Source: Porphyridium purpureum (taxonomy: Eukaryota > Rhodophyta > Bangiophyceae > Porphyridiales > Porphyridiaceae). Taken from it: DNA of 64,000 bases. This document shows positions 47,988-57,566 of the stretch, piece by piece. The DNA is taken from NCBI GenBank assembly GCA_008690995.1, contig VRMN01000001.1:2914001-2978000 (forward strand). Reading direction: 5' to 3'. Below the pieces are notes generated by a model. The model searched no databases and was not told where the DNA came from. It saw nothing but the letters and a program-made list of their open reading frames with translations. Position numbers and translations under genes: made by a program. The first letter of the stretch is position 1. Every line of letters starts with the position of its first letter.

Positions 47988-48145
47988 TGTCAGGGGCGGT
48001 GACCTCCTCATTTCGAACCTGTTGGACCACTAGCCGACTTCCCCTCCCGCACACCGCCGTCTATTCTCCGACTTGCCGTGTCGACCTGCGCGTCTTCAGG
48101 GTTATCCCAACCTTTACCTACCTGTTTTCTAGGAGAAAGTTAGCT

Positions 48146-49279
48146 TCATGTGTCCAACCGCACCGGAAGGCGCTCACTGACGCCTCGAAGTCGTGTGCGG
48201 AGCCCCAAGGCATGCAGCTTGTGCGTGCTTAAAGATAAATCCAATGGACGATTCAGACCACTTGTCTTCGATTCACCGGGCACGGCATTGCACTGGGTCA
48301 TACCGAGCGTGGCGGCCAGACGAAGAGCGAGCTCGTACCGGTTGGTCGGCTCGTCGCTGACAAGATTCAGGATGCCTGTCGCGTTTTCGTCGTGTGCGCG
48401 CTCAACAGCAAGCTCGGCCAATGCGCATCCAAGATCATCGGCAAATGACATATTCCGCGGCTCGTCGGTGAAAAGAACGAGGGGCTTCTGCTCGCTGTTC
48501 GAAATCGCGTTCAGAACAAATCTTACAGCCTTGCCTGAGTCAGCCAAAAGGGCGTCGTCAAGCTGAACTGCTGCAGGGTCAGAATTGCCAGTGAACTCAC
48601 GCAGTAAGGGCGGTAACCCAAGAATCAGTGATGTGCGTGCGATGAGAAGTAAATGGTCCCAGCCATTTGACTTTGCCAGCTCTAGTAGTGATTTCTCCAT
48701 CTCCACTTTGTACTGCCCGTATGGATTCGTCGGACAGGTTGGGTCCTGCTCAGGATCCTCTGTGTAGAGGTTGAGATCCGCTCGCGCTCTGTCGTGCGCC
48801 GTAGCGTCGCAACCTTCGCTGCGTATCGGCGTCGACGTTTTGGGTTTGCCGTCAAAGACCTGATCCGTGGAGATCGCGACAAAGCGCCCCCCGCGGCTCA
48901 TTGTCTCACGCGCTGCAAATACCACATCGTCTACGATTCCGGCGCGCACTGCCGTGCCGCCCGTGCTTGCCGCGCCTCCGTGCTTTGGCACCGCGCAGAA
49001 TAGAACCGCCAGCCCGGTTGAGCCTAGCCTGTCGGACTCTGCTTCAATGAGCCGCTGTACGGCTGCATGATCTGATGTATCGAGCTGAATCTCGGTCACG
49101 GAACCGTCCTTCATACCTTGTAGACGTTCGGCCAACACGCGAGAAACGTGCCCGGGCCGCGTGGCTCGGTACGTCATGACCAGCGAGCTAGCTCGGCCTG
49201 TGTCTAATAACACGGAACATACTGCCTCGCAAGCGTGGAAGCCGAGCTCCCCGCCTGCTCCGATCACTATCACATTCAT
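48146..49279 (-). CDS. RmlD-like NAD(P)-dependent nucleotide-sugar reductase
   Basis: An extended short-chain dehydrogenase of the RmlD/MAT2B group. In bacteria RmlD reduces dTDP-4-keto-rhamnose; eukaryotic relatives include plant rhamnose synthases and MAT2B. Residues: the nucleotide-binding GAGGELG (about 7-13), STDQVFDG (about 140) and the catalytic YGQYK (Tyr and Lys of YxxxK). Substrate-binding part and GILNLVSDEPTNRYELALRLA near the C-terminus fit RmlD. Start chosen at MNVIVIGAGG; eight further codons reach 49303. Divergent from SDHAF3 with 126 bases between ATGs and no GTAC core. Product sugar not determined. Confidence 0.85.
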   Translation of the reverse strand: MNVIVIGAGGELGFHACEAVCSVLLDTGRASSLVMTYRATRPGHVSRVLAERLQGMKDGSVTEIQLDTSDHAAVQRLIEAESDRLGSTGLAVLFCAVPKHGGAASTGGTAVRAGIVDDVVFAARETMSRGGRFVAISTDQVFDGKPKTSTPIRSEGCDATAHDRARADLNLYTEDPEQDPTCPTNPYGQYKVEMEKSLLELAKSNGWDHLLLIARTSLILGLPPLLREFTGNSDPAAVQLDDALLADSGKAVRFVLNAISNSEQKPLVLFTDEPRNMSFADDLGCALAELAVERAHDENATGILNLVSDEPTNRYELALRLAATLGMTQCNAVPGESKTSGLNRPLDLSLSTHKLHALGLRTRLRGVSERLPVRLDT

Positions 49280-49405
49280 ACTGCTTTCCGGCTCAGAAAA
49301 CAAGGAACTCTTTCTTCAGTGCTGCACCTGCGCCAGCAACACGAGAGCACAGCGAGGGCGGTGTGCAAGCATCACGCTCTATTCGATTTAGGTGTGTCCG
49401 TTGAA

Positions 49406-49738
49406 ATGAGTGGCCCAACGTACACACGCGTGCAGAAGCTTGGTTTATATCGCGCCATCCTGCGCGCGCACCGCGCCTTTCTCGGGGAGTATGAGGGCCA
49501 ACGCGCTCTGGGCGACCGGTATGTGAAAGAAGAGTTCCACAGGCATCGAAATGCGGATGCCAAGTTTGTGGCACCGTTTCTGCGGGCCTGGGAAGAGTAC
49601 TTGCAAGTTCTCTTGGAACGCAGGAAACACGCAGGAGCGCATCTCGAGCCGGCGCAAATGGCTGCGCTCAATGAGAGTCAACGTCTTCAGGTCGAGCGCT
49701 TGAAAAAAATAATTGATGGCACTGAGGCAACGCCGTAA
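49406..49738 (+). CDS. SDHAF3: Succinate dehydrogenase assembly factor SDHAF3 (ACN9/Sdh7)
   Basis: A LYR-motif protein of the mitochondrial matrix that helps fit iron-sulfur clusters into the Sdh2 subunit of complex II. The 110-residue product has LGLYRAILRAHRAFL (LYR motif near residue 12), then ALGDRYVKEEFHRHRNAD and FLRAWEEYLQVLL, the ACN9 signature and length. The frame is open to 49235, but the conserved part begins just after the ATG at 49406. Tail to tail with the DUF4864-like gene, 53 bases between stops. Confidence 0.92.
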   Translation: MSGPTYTRVQKLGLYRAILRAHRAFLGEYEGQRALGDRYVKEEFHRHRNADAKFVAPFLRAWEEYLQVLLERRKHAGAHLEPAQMAALNESQRLQVERLKKIIDGTEATP

Positions 49739-49791
49739 ACAGTTTCGGAGCTTTTATTAAACGAGCAGCAGATGAAACGCAATCCAGCACG

Positions 49792-50478
49792 TCACGCATG
49801 AGCGCGACACGTATCGTCGTAAACAATGCGGTCCAGCATCCATCTCTCGCTGCCGTTGAAGCTCGGACTCTGAGAGAGGAAAATTGTGAAAAATGAGGTG
49901 TCGAGGTCAGCATCGACAACACGCACGCGACACAGAAAGTGAGCGCTGTCAGCTCGCACGGCACCCGTCAATTCGCGCTCGGTGTGTCCCAGCAGGGCAG
50001 CAAATGGCTCAGATATCAGTACGCGCCGGAACGAGTCATACAGGCCCAGGTCCATCGCCCTTCCGAAAAACGTGTGTCTCCACTCCCAGACGTCAATATT
50101 TGCCACGGCATACAATGTATCGATAGCCTCTTCGCGCGGGTTGTCACGCAAGGCGTCGAGTACCGCTGAGAGCGTCATTTCCGGACCAATCTGGGAAAAT
50201 AGACCCACAGTATCCTTTGTCTGCAGCGCTTGCCGTTGCGGCTGCGAGGACGGCGACGCCGCTTGAGTGTTACCCTTATCACTTCTATTCTCTCCGCCTT
50301 CATACTGGTACGCGGCCATGCACAGCTCAGAGACGCGACCGCGGAATGCAGCTGCGCTCCGGGCAGCATCAGCCGCAGCCGTTCCATTCCATGCAGTTCT
50401 CCTTGTACATATTGTCTGTCTGTGCCACGCACAAGGCAGCACGCCCGTCGGTACCATGAACGCCGTGGTCACCCGCAT
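49792..50478 (-). CDS. DUF4864-like protein, probably plastid-targeted
   Basis: The C-terminal 130 residues follow the pattern of a plant and algal family of unknown function: LSAVLDALRDN, IDTLYAVANID, FFGRAMDLGLYDSFRRVL, ALLGHTEREL, a Val/Arg strand and GSERWMLDRIV. The first 85 residues are Arg/Ala/Ser-rich and low in acidic residues, fitting a transit peptide (inference). No catalytic motif is visible. Upstream it has the GTAC cluster at 50708-50832. Confidence 0.6.
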   Translation of the reverse strand: MRVTTAFMVPTGVLPCAWHRQTICTRRTAWNGTAAADAARSAAAFRGRVSELCMAAYQYEGGENRSDKGNTQAASPSSQPQRQALQTKDTVGLFSQIGPEMTLSAVLDALRDNPREEAIDTLYAVANIDVWEWRHTFFGRAMDLGLYDSFRRVLISEPFAALLGHTERELTGAVRADSAHFLCRVRVVDADLDTSFFTIFLSQSPSFNGSERWMLDRIVYDDTCRAHA

Positions 50479-53052
50479 CGTCCAGACACTTTGCTATCTC
50501 TACCCAACTCCAACTGCTGCCCGGACTCTTCACAGCGACACAAGAACGTTCAGGTCAAACAATCGCGCAACCCCGTTTTTATGCGTGCCAAATGCACATC
50601 TCTCCCCCTTTTCATATCCAACCCCTCAGCACCATGTTCCTGCCCTCCCCAAAAATCTTGCCGCGCTCCGAACATCGCAAAAAGTGGTGCTTTTATGGGA
50701 TCGCGCTGTACTCCCTCTGTGCGCCTCACTGTACTTCCCCCTTCGACTGGCTGCATGTTTTATCGCACGTTTCGGCCAAACGGATGCATTCAAGCACGCA
50801 ACGCAGAGGTGTACAGGCCATGACAGAGGTACAGTCCACTTTGCAGCTTGCCTTGGATTGGACGCGGGAAAACAGTCGGCTCACCGCGTGATATGCGGAA
50901 GAGCGTCGAATTTGCGCGTCCAAGGGCAAGGAAGATGCGGACAGACAGCCGCCGAGAAGCACACTCACTGCACGGTCAAGAACGAGAAAACTTTGCAGAC
51001 GTGGCGTCCTCTTTGACACGCGTGAGCGCTGGTGTGCCCGTAGACCAGGCAAAACGACGGGGAAAATCGGGTGAACAGCGTTGACCACCAGTGGACACCG
51101 CCGCTCTGGCAAATTCAGGCATGAAGTTTTCGCAATCATGACGAGAAAATAAGCAGAGATCTCGAACGAGAGGAACATTAATTCTGAGGGAGAGGCCGGG
51201 TTTACATTCTACTTCCTGCATGCGTCTTGGTGACTGTACTACTGGTTTTTTTTCCCTCATGCCCATACGTTCTCCGTCTCGAAGCAAGACCTGACCCGGT
51301 AATCCGGACAGGCCTATCAAGTTGGAAACCCATTCCTCTTCTCAGGAACAATAAGGCACGAAAAGGAATGACGATTTAAATTCTCGCCGTGTCGCCTCGT
51401 CCGGAAGTTTTGAGAAACTCGAGAAAGTCCTAGAGATTCTGGGAAAATCCAAAGTGCTTCCAGAAACGGCTCGAAGATTCCGCAAAGAAACTGGACTGTT
51501 CCAGACGAGCCGGATGAGACGGATGTCGTCGAACCGTGAGCAGCTAAACTTTGCATTCGGCGACAGCTGGTGTATGCAACACAGCCTGAAAGGAAAGTGA
51601 TCTCAAAATTGTATCCTATTCTTCTGTCGTTGTACTGCCCAGGACCGTTGTGCAGCTATTCAAAGTAATTGAATTGGCTTCTCTTGCTCCTCAACGGTGC
51701 TATCTTTTTCCAGACAAGTTTTCACGAGCGCACTAGCCGTCTGGCAGTTTTCAGGAACATCCTCACAATCCGAGCTGCTCCAGAATATACCCTCTCGGGC
51801 ATCAGAAATGCATTTGTGCTTCCGCTGTGTAACCCCTCGTCTGATCGTGAATCATTTTCAAAAGTGCTTTATCATGGCATCCTTCGCTGCGTAGCCAATT
51901 CTCATGTGAACGAACAGGTTCGTCGGCTTGTCAGGCAACGAGCCACTTGCAGTTTCATGACCTTCGCCCGCGCCCGTTCGGCTGGGTACATTGACTCAAA
52001 ATTGGCACCTCCTGAGATATTTACCAGCGTGGAAAGACCATGCTGTGTCGGCTTGTGTTTACCGTGTTGTACTAGAAAGTCGGCAGTCAGTGGCCGCGCG
52101 CTGCCTGTGCACGCTGTCGGAGCTGCAGGGCACTGGAGCGTTGGTCGGCGCGAGAAAAACAGTCTCCTAGCAATCGATGACTAATTGTTTTGCAAACGAC
52201 TGGAAGAATAAAGTTTTCGTGCCTGGTCCCTGGAGGTTGAAGATGGTTGTCGGTTGAGTACCGACCAAGCGCTTGCACTTTCGTAGTGATGAACTGCTTC
52301 GTCCGTTACCCGATGCAATTTTTCGAGAGGCGGTGACGGGGACTGAAAGCCGCTGATTGAGTGTCTCTGAGACGAAACCGTGCGGCTATTCATTAAGATT
52401 TGGTGCTTCGCTTGCAAGCGAACTGCTCATTTTCCATCACAACCTTGTTGACCTCTCTCCTTTCCAGAGCGAGCTGTGGAAAGTTTGACGGTACGAGAGC
52501 GACATTTGTTTGCGCAGTCCGGGCGAACGAAAACTAAAGATGCAAGCGAACAACAGGGTTAGAGCCGAACCCAAGACCGTACCGCGCCGGTGGCCAAGAT
52601 GACGTGTACCTGGTCTTTCGGCTCTCGAGCAACATATACGCACGACGGACGCACGCTCGCATCTACTGTGCGCGTCGGCCGCACGCCATCCTCCCCTCGC
52701 GCGCAACGCCAATGCCAGACGCGAACACGCCTGCGCTCTCAGCGCCTCCGAAGCCCGCCGCCGCGTTGTGACGCGGAGAGCAAGCAAGGGGGTACAGCCG
52801 AGTTGCACGTTGGGTGCGAATGTGTAAGCATGCGTGGAACGTTCTGCCGGAACAAAAATCTGCGCGAGACCGAGTCGCAAGTTGTGACGAATATCGACAC
52901 ATTTGGAAGTTGCGCGAGAACAAGGGTGAAAGAGGGAGGACAGAGGGAGACTAGGGATCGGAAAGGCGGGGAGTGAGGAGCGAGGGAGGAAGAGATTGGT
53001 ACAGAGAGAGACAAAGAAAGAGAGAAAGAGAGAGAGAGATCAGTCTGTGTGT
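50479..53052. other. 2.6-kb gene-poor stretch
   Basis: Between the DUF4864-like and CBS genes. Frames of 150-250 codons occur on both strands (50267-51016 plus, 50726-51178 minus, 51669-52184 plus), none with a known motif; the first overlaps a real gene antisense. Single GTAC elements at 51236 (GACTGTACT), 52792 (GGTACAG) and 52999 (GGTACAG) are seen; the last is 54 bases before the CBS ATG, in a GA-rich leader (52990-53040). Confidence 0.45.
50708..50832. promoter_or_regulatory. GTAC element cluster upstream of the DUF4864-like gene
   Basis: Four GTAC cores at 50708, 50731, 50811 and 50829: CTGTACT, CTGTACT, TGTACAG and GGTACAGT. The first two and last two face each other. The cluster is 230-354 bases before the DUF4864-like ATG. 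No plus-strand gene is recognised for 2.2 kb to the right. Confidence 0.5.
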
Positions 53053-53994
53053 ATGATGATGGCGACGGCTTTGATGGAGCTGACTGTGGGGCAGGTGGCA
53101 AAGGCGCTGCCCGAGCACCCCAAGCTGCACGCCGTGTCGATCGAGGCGACTGTCGACTCGGCGTTCGAGTACATGGACCACGAAGGCATCACCGTCGCGC
53201 CCGTGCTGGATAATGGCACGTACCCGTACTTGCTGTCTGTCGTGGACTTGGTCGACTATGTCATGCTGCGCAACTTGGACGCCACCAAGACAGGCACCGC
53301 GTCGCTCACCGCCGCCGAACTGCAGCCGGAGAACGTGCCCGGGCTGAAGGATACGCTCGAAAAGGTGATCGAAGGCCGCGACGCATCGTACTTTGAGCTG
53401 CCATCCGTCGAGGAAGCCGCGCCGTTCTGGAAACTGCTCTGCATCCTAGCCGAGGGCAGGCACAAGGTGCTCGTCAAAGGCGACCCGCAGGGCAAATACG
53501 CCGGCCGTCCGTACCTGTTCAGCCAGCATGACGCGATCTCCTACTTGAACGAAAATCCGGCGCTTTTGCCAGAGGCATTGCGCGCTTCCACGGCTGAGGC
53601 GATGGGCTACTCGCCGCGTCCCATCTACAAGGCAAAGAAGGACATGCGCGTCGTGGAGCTCATCAGAGAGCTCGTGCGCATGGACATTACTGCTGTTCCG
53701 CTGGTAGACGATACTGATCGCGTCATTGGCAACTTTAGCACCTCTGATCTCAAGGGGATGGACGACGTGATGTTGCAGGACCTTGTGCTGCCTGTGGTCA
53801 CTTTCCTCAAAGAGGAGAACGCGCGTGGCGCCGGCCACCCCATTGTCGTGCATGAGGATGCCGATCTGGGCGAAATCATAGTTCTACTTGCATACTCGGG
53901 CGCTCATCGAGTGTGGATCGTCGACAAGGACAACAAGGCCGTGGGTGTGTGCGCCATGACCGACATTATTAGCTCGATCATTACAACCGCCTGA
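53053..53994 (+). CDS. Four-CBS-domain protein, AMPK-gamma/SNF4-like
   Basis: 313 residues built as two CBS pairs. Such modules bind adenine nucleotides; the closest architecture is the gamma subunit (Snf4/CBSX type) of AMPK/SnRK1 energy-sensing kinase. First pair about 10-160 (SIEATVDSAFEYMDHEGITV, VAPVLDNGTYPYLLSVVDLVDY), second about 185-313 (VVELIRELVRMDITAVPLVD, GNFSTSDLKGMD; RVWIVDKDNKAVGVCAMTDI). The S/T-x-x-D/S ends of the CBS motifs are present in three (SVVDL, STSDLK, AMTDI), so nucleotide binding is plausible. Any of three clustered ATGs may start it. A GA-rich leader precedes. Confidence 0.82.
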   Translation: MMMATALMELTVGQVAKALPEHPKLHAVSIEATVDSAFEYMDHEGITVAPVLDNGTYPYLLSVVDLVDYVMLRNLDATKTGTASLTAAELQPENVPGLKDTLEKVIEGRDASYFELPSVEEAAPFWKLLCILAEGRHKVLVKGDPQGKYAGRPYLFSQHDAISYLNENPALLPEALRASTAEAMGYSPRPIYKAKKDMRVVELIRELVRMDITAVPLVDDTDRVIGNFSTSDLKGMDDVMLQDLVLPVVTFLKEENARGAGHPIVVHEDADLGEIIVLLAYSGAHRVWIVDKDNKAVGVCAMTDIISSIITTA

Positions 53995-54174
53995 TCGTTG
54001 AGCGCTGAGAGCAAGGGCCTGCTGGCCGACTCTGGCGCATTTCCTGGGCACTATGGGTAGCGTCTGTGAGTTGGTGGTGGAAAAAGGCAGCGCGTAATCT
54101 GGAAGCGCCGAAATACCCGCGGTTATTACAATTTTAAGGGAGTTCGCGTACTGCGTAGACCTAAAAAAACCGTA

Positions 54175-54867
54175 GTGTCAGTGATGTTCATTCCGCACGC
54201 ATTGCTGCGGTTTTCTTTCTCGTCGCGCGGTCTTCTCGAAAGCACCCGCGTCGTGCGAGCACGCCCTCGGACTCGACTTGTTTGTTGCGCCTTGTCGAAA
54301 CGGCGGTGGGTGCAGATCCAAATTGTGCCGCATTTCGATCCGGTGTCGCGAGGAACGCCACCCTGCTGGTATGACACTTTAGCTGTCGATGCGTCTACGG
54401 AGGTCTCAGTGTTGCGTGGGCTGCCTTACCTGTACGATAGCAACTCCAAACGATGGGAACGGGTTTGGCTCGAAGAGCTCAAGCAGCACTTGTCGTTTGG
54501 CACCGACAAGACGATTATCATCGCACATGGCTCTGGTGCCGATGCGCTGCTGCGGCTGTTGGAAGAGGAAGCAATTGGCGCCGACGTGCGCGTGGGCGTT
54601 GTTCTGATTGCGCCAACGACAAGGCTGTATCACGCGGGTGAGCGCCATCCACGCAGTTATCGGGTCATGCGCATCGCAAAGAACGTTGGGCGGAACAAAT
54701 TCTTTATCGTGTACAGCGATAATGATCCGTTCGCCTCCCAGACTGAATGCGAAGCGCTCTGCGAAGATCTGTATTCGTGCGCCAAACCCGTCATGCTTGG
54801 TGGCCGAGGGAGATTCATGCAGAGCGAATTCATCGAACTACGTGATCTAGTACATAAGCTCTTCTGA
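54175..54867 (+). CDS. RBBP9/YdeN-family serine hydrolase-like, catalytic residues lost
   Basis: RBBP9 is a small alpha/beta hydrolase. The fold is clear: strand TIIIAHGSGADALLRLLEEE, YSDNDPFAS and GRFMQSEFIEL near the end align without gaps to RBBP9 GHSSGA..., S.DDPF and GHFQNTEFHEL. But the nucleophile position is Gly119 (AHGSG where GHSSG is expected) and the catalytic His position is Arg213 (GRF for GHF); only the Asp is left. It is therefore probably a pseudoenzyme, unless the neighbouring Ser120 takes over. The first 45 residues are Arg/Ser-rich, leader-like, so organelle import is possible. Stop is 35 bases from that of the M28 gene. Confidence 0.8.
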   Translation: MSVMFIPHALLRFSFSSRGLLESTRVVRARPRTRLVCCALSKRRWVQIQIVPHFDPVSRGTPPCWYDTLAVDASTEVSVLRGLPYLYDSNSKRWERVWLEELKQHLSFGTDKTIIIAHGSGADALLRLLEEEAIGADVRVGVVLIAPTTRLYHAGERHPRSYRVMRIAKNVGRNKFFIVYSDNDPFASQTECEALCEDLYSCAKPVMLGGRGRFMQSEFIELRDLVHKLF

Positions 54868-54902
54868 ACACTTTATAGACATTCTCGTCTCTCCTTCCCC
54901 CT

Positions 54903-57566
54903 CTACTGAATAACATCCAGGCGATTCAACACATCAGCTGAACGCTGCACCACATCCGCAACCAATGCTACTTCCTCCGCAGCCAATGTGGCGTTCGACC
55001 GATCACCTTGCAAAAAATACCTGATCCCAGGAAAGATTTCTGTGCCGTAATCAGTGGCAAAGTTGGGCGCGCAAATCGCGTGCTTGAACCACGGCCGCCC
55101 AGGAAGGCCGCGCGCAACAAGAAGCTCGCGCTCAGCAAGCAGAATGCGGTCGTTTAGCTCCCGTACAAAAAGGGGGGACTCGACCGAACTGGATCCCGCT
55201 GAAAGAGTTAAATCGTGGAAGGCAGGCTCAGCGTCGCCAAAATTCTTGACGCTCGCTCCAAGCCTCTTCATCTCTGCTTTCAAAACGCTGCTCTCCAGGA
55301 AAATTGAGCCAGCGGCTGCAATCTCCATCTCTAATTCCTGAAGCTCTTTCGACAGGAAGTGAGCGTAGCTCTTGATGCCTAGTGGTACGACGCGATCTTC
55401 TGCAATCCTCAGCATGAGCATACCGACTACCTTAGCCATGGCCTCATGGTATTCAAATGTCGGGTCCATCACATTCGCCTGGTAGCTATAGCTGTCGTAC
55501 AGCGAATGGTACACGCCGTGCGAGCCTTCGAAACCCAGCGAGATAGAGCTGACACCAAGCCGATGTTGAAACACCACCTGATCTGAGCCACCACCCAAGC
55601 TTGGTAGATACCCACGCAACTTGACAAACTTTTCGTACGACGGCCACTTGTCCTGCACAGTGTTTCCCCCAAACGTACTTCCTGAACTACCAACTTTGAC
55701 GTCTTTGACGATCTCCTTGACAAGTTCCGTGAATATGGGGCTACCCTGAACCGAGAACTCGTGTCCAGCTACCGCTGTGTCCAAATTCAAGTAGGCGACG
55801 ACACTAGCGCTAATGGTGGAGGCATGCATCTCGCCGTGCTCCGTTGATCCCAGCAAATTATATTCCTCGCCGTCCCAAGCTGCAAAGACCAACGAGCGGC
55901 GCGGACGCCAGCTCGGATGAAGCTCCCGAAAGCGGCCGAGTGCTCGCAGTATTTGCAATACTGTAGCTGTCCCGGACGTAGGGTCGCCGCCACCAAAGAC
56001 CCATGCGTCGTGGTGGTTACCCAGCCAAACAGCTCGGTCGGGCTCGATGCGTCCATGCACGGTGCCGAGCACATTGTACATTGGCGCGAGCACGTACTCA
56101 TTCTGAACCTCTAGAGAGACTCTGATCTGAGAGGGCCCTACTCTGTAAGTGACGCCGTAAGATGAATCAGTGAGACCACCGACAAAGGACTTACTTGGAG
56201 CAGGCTTCGACGCCTCCGCGCTGTCTAGAGCACGCAAAATAGGCAGCGCGTTTTTCCACGATATTGGGGCCGACGGAATACTGGGCGTGCACTTGCCCAC
56301 AATCTCGCTGTAAGGGACCCGCGGTGCGCCATGCACGGATGGACCATCAGGCGTGCTTGGATCTCCTGCGCATTGCGAAGCGTACAAGACTGAGCCGCGC
56401 TGAACTGACGAGTCGGGTCGCCAAGGGCCCTTTGGGTACACGTCGCCCCGCACAAAGCCATCATCTGCGGGGTCCGAGTAAAGCAGCACGCCTGCTGCTC
56501 CGGCGCGTTCAGCATTTTGTACTTTCAGCCCCCGAAAGAGTTTGCCGTACCGCATCAACACAATCTTTCCCTTTACGCTGACCTTGGCCTTCTCCTTGAG
56601 CAGCCGAAAGTCTTCCTCAAAGCCGTAGTTGGCATACACAACTTGTGCTTCCACCTTCCCAGCGGCAGCATATCCGTGAAATGCCGGCGCTGATAATTCG
56701 TCTTCCAGTTGTGAGGTTGCATCTGAATCAATCGTGCCTTCAGCGAGGTCAAGCTTCACTAGTGTTCCGTTTTCCAAGCGAAGCTCAATAATCGTGTTGA
56801 TGGGCCGAGTGATTCCGCAATCGAAACTTTCCATAACTACGCTATCCAAAGCGCCTGTGCTTTCCCACAGCTCTCTGATGTACTCGGCGTGTCGCTTTGA
56901 ATTATTTGTGCCGGCCATGTGCTCCCTTGAAGTCATACTCTTCAGATCCACGTCTATTTCTTCACTTCGAATGAACTTGCCAAACAGGCTCGAAACGTCG
57001 ATGGACGAGTCTGTGCGGTGTTGAAGTGACGACAGGTATGTCACAACCACAGCCGTCATGAGCATGGCGGTCAGCAAGATTAGAATGAAACGTCCGATCA
57101 GCGTGTGCTGCTCTGACTTTGTTGCGTCCTCAGAAGACACAGCTTCTACGAAATCCTGGCGCCGCTTCTGAAGAGCATGTAAAGAACGACTCGCAACGGA
57201 TGACGCCCACTGCAGCCGTGTCTTCTTTTTCCTTTTCTTATGATGCCGTACTGCGTCTGCGCCTTCCGAACCATCTAGCAGCAAGGCTGCGCGGCTATCA
57301 CCATACGAGCTCTCACTTCCCGAACTGCTGTTGTCGCTGTGTTCTCCTGTCGCATTATCCTGGCCATCATCTCCGCGCACTTGAGAAATTTCCTCATCCT
57401 CGGCCTCTGGCGCGGACCGGCTGCCGCCTTGCATCCGCATCTGACTATACTCGTACGCATGCGCGCCGCCATCTTGATTACCCGCAGCCTCGTTCTCCAT
57501 CCTGTGTGGCTGCGACGCGGTTCCAGATGCACCAGGCGTGCCCACAAGCGTGTCGCGGCCGTCCAT
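54903..57566 (-). CDS. M28 zinc peptidase, glutamate carboxypeptidase II-like
   Basis: A type II membrane protein of about 887 residues. Acidic cytosolic N-terminus (about 1-160), one membrane segment (LIGRFILILLTAMLMTAVVVTY), then the PA-like apical domain (GKIVLMRYGKLFRGLKVQNAE, AGAAGVLLYSDPADDG) and the M28 domain. All metal and catalytic residues are visible: GNHHDAW, GGGDPTSGTA, WDGEEYNLLGS, LNLDTAV and YHSLYDSY. A C-terminal helical dimerisation domain ends LNRLDVIQ. Substrate could be acidic peptides or folate polyglutamates. The frame continues to 57794; MDGRDTLVG at 57566 is preferred by composition. Confidence 0.9.
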   Translation of the reverse strand: MDGRDTLVGTPGASGTASQPHRMENEAAGNQDGGAHAYEYSQMRMQGGSRSAPEAEDEEISQVRGDDGQDNATGEHSDNSSSGSESSYGDSRAALLLDGSEGADAVRHHKKRKKKTRLQWASSVASRSLHALQKRRQDFVEAVSSEDATKSEQHTLIGRFILILLTAMLMTAVVVTYLSSLQHRTDSSIDVSSLFGKFIRSEEIDVDLKSMTSREHMAGTNNSKRHAEYIRELWESTGALDSVVMESFDCGITRPINTIIELRLENGTLVKLDLAEGTIDSDATSQLEDELSAPAFHGYAAAGKVEAQVVYANYGFEEDFRLLKEKAKVSVKGKIVLMRYGKLFRGLKVQNAERAGAAGVLLYSDPADDGFVRGDVYPKGPWRPDSSVQRGSVLYASQCAGDPSTPDGPSVHGAPRVPYSEIVGKCTPSIPSAPISWKNALPILRALDSAEASKPAPSKSFVGGLTDSSYGVTYRVGPSQIRVSLEVQNEYVLAPMYNVLGTVHGRIEPDRAVWLGNHHDAWVFGGGDPTSGTATVLQILRALGRFRELHPSWRPRRSLVFAAWDGEEYNLLGSTEHGEMHASTISASVVAYLNLDTAVAGHEFSVQGSPIFTELVKEIVKDVKVGSSGSTFGGNTVQDKWPSYEKFVKLRGYLPSLGGGSDQVVFQHRLGVSSISLGFEGSHGVYHSLYDSYSYQANVMDPTFEYHEAMAKVVGMLMLRIAEDRVVPLGIKSYAHFLSKELQELEMEIAAAGSIFLESSVLKAEMKRLGASVKNFGDAEPAFHDLTLSAGSSSVESPLFVRELNDRILLAERELLVARGLPGRPWFKHAICAPNFATDYGTEIFPGIRYFLQGDRSNATLAAEEVALVADVVQRSADVLNRLDVIQ

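Noticed and set aside
48011-48145. Promoter element search between uL23m and the RmlD-like gene
   Set aside because: No GTAC core in this gap, nor between RmlD-like and SDHAF3, nor near the acyl-CoA ligase start; these genes are true exceptions to the shared element.
51669-52184. 171-codon plus-strand frame
   Set aside because: Composition drifts along its length, no motif and no convincing upstream element.
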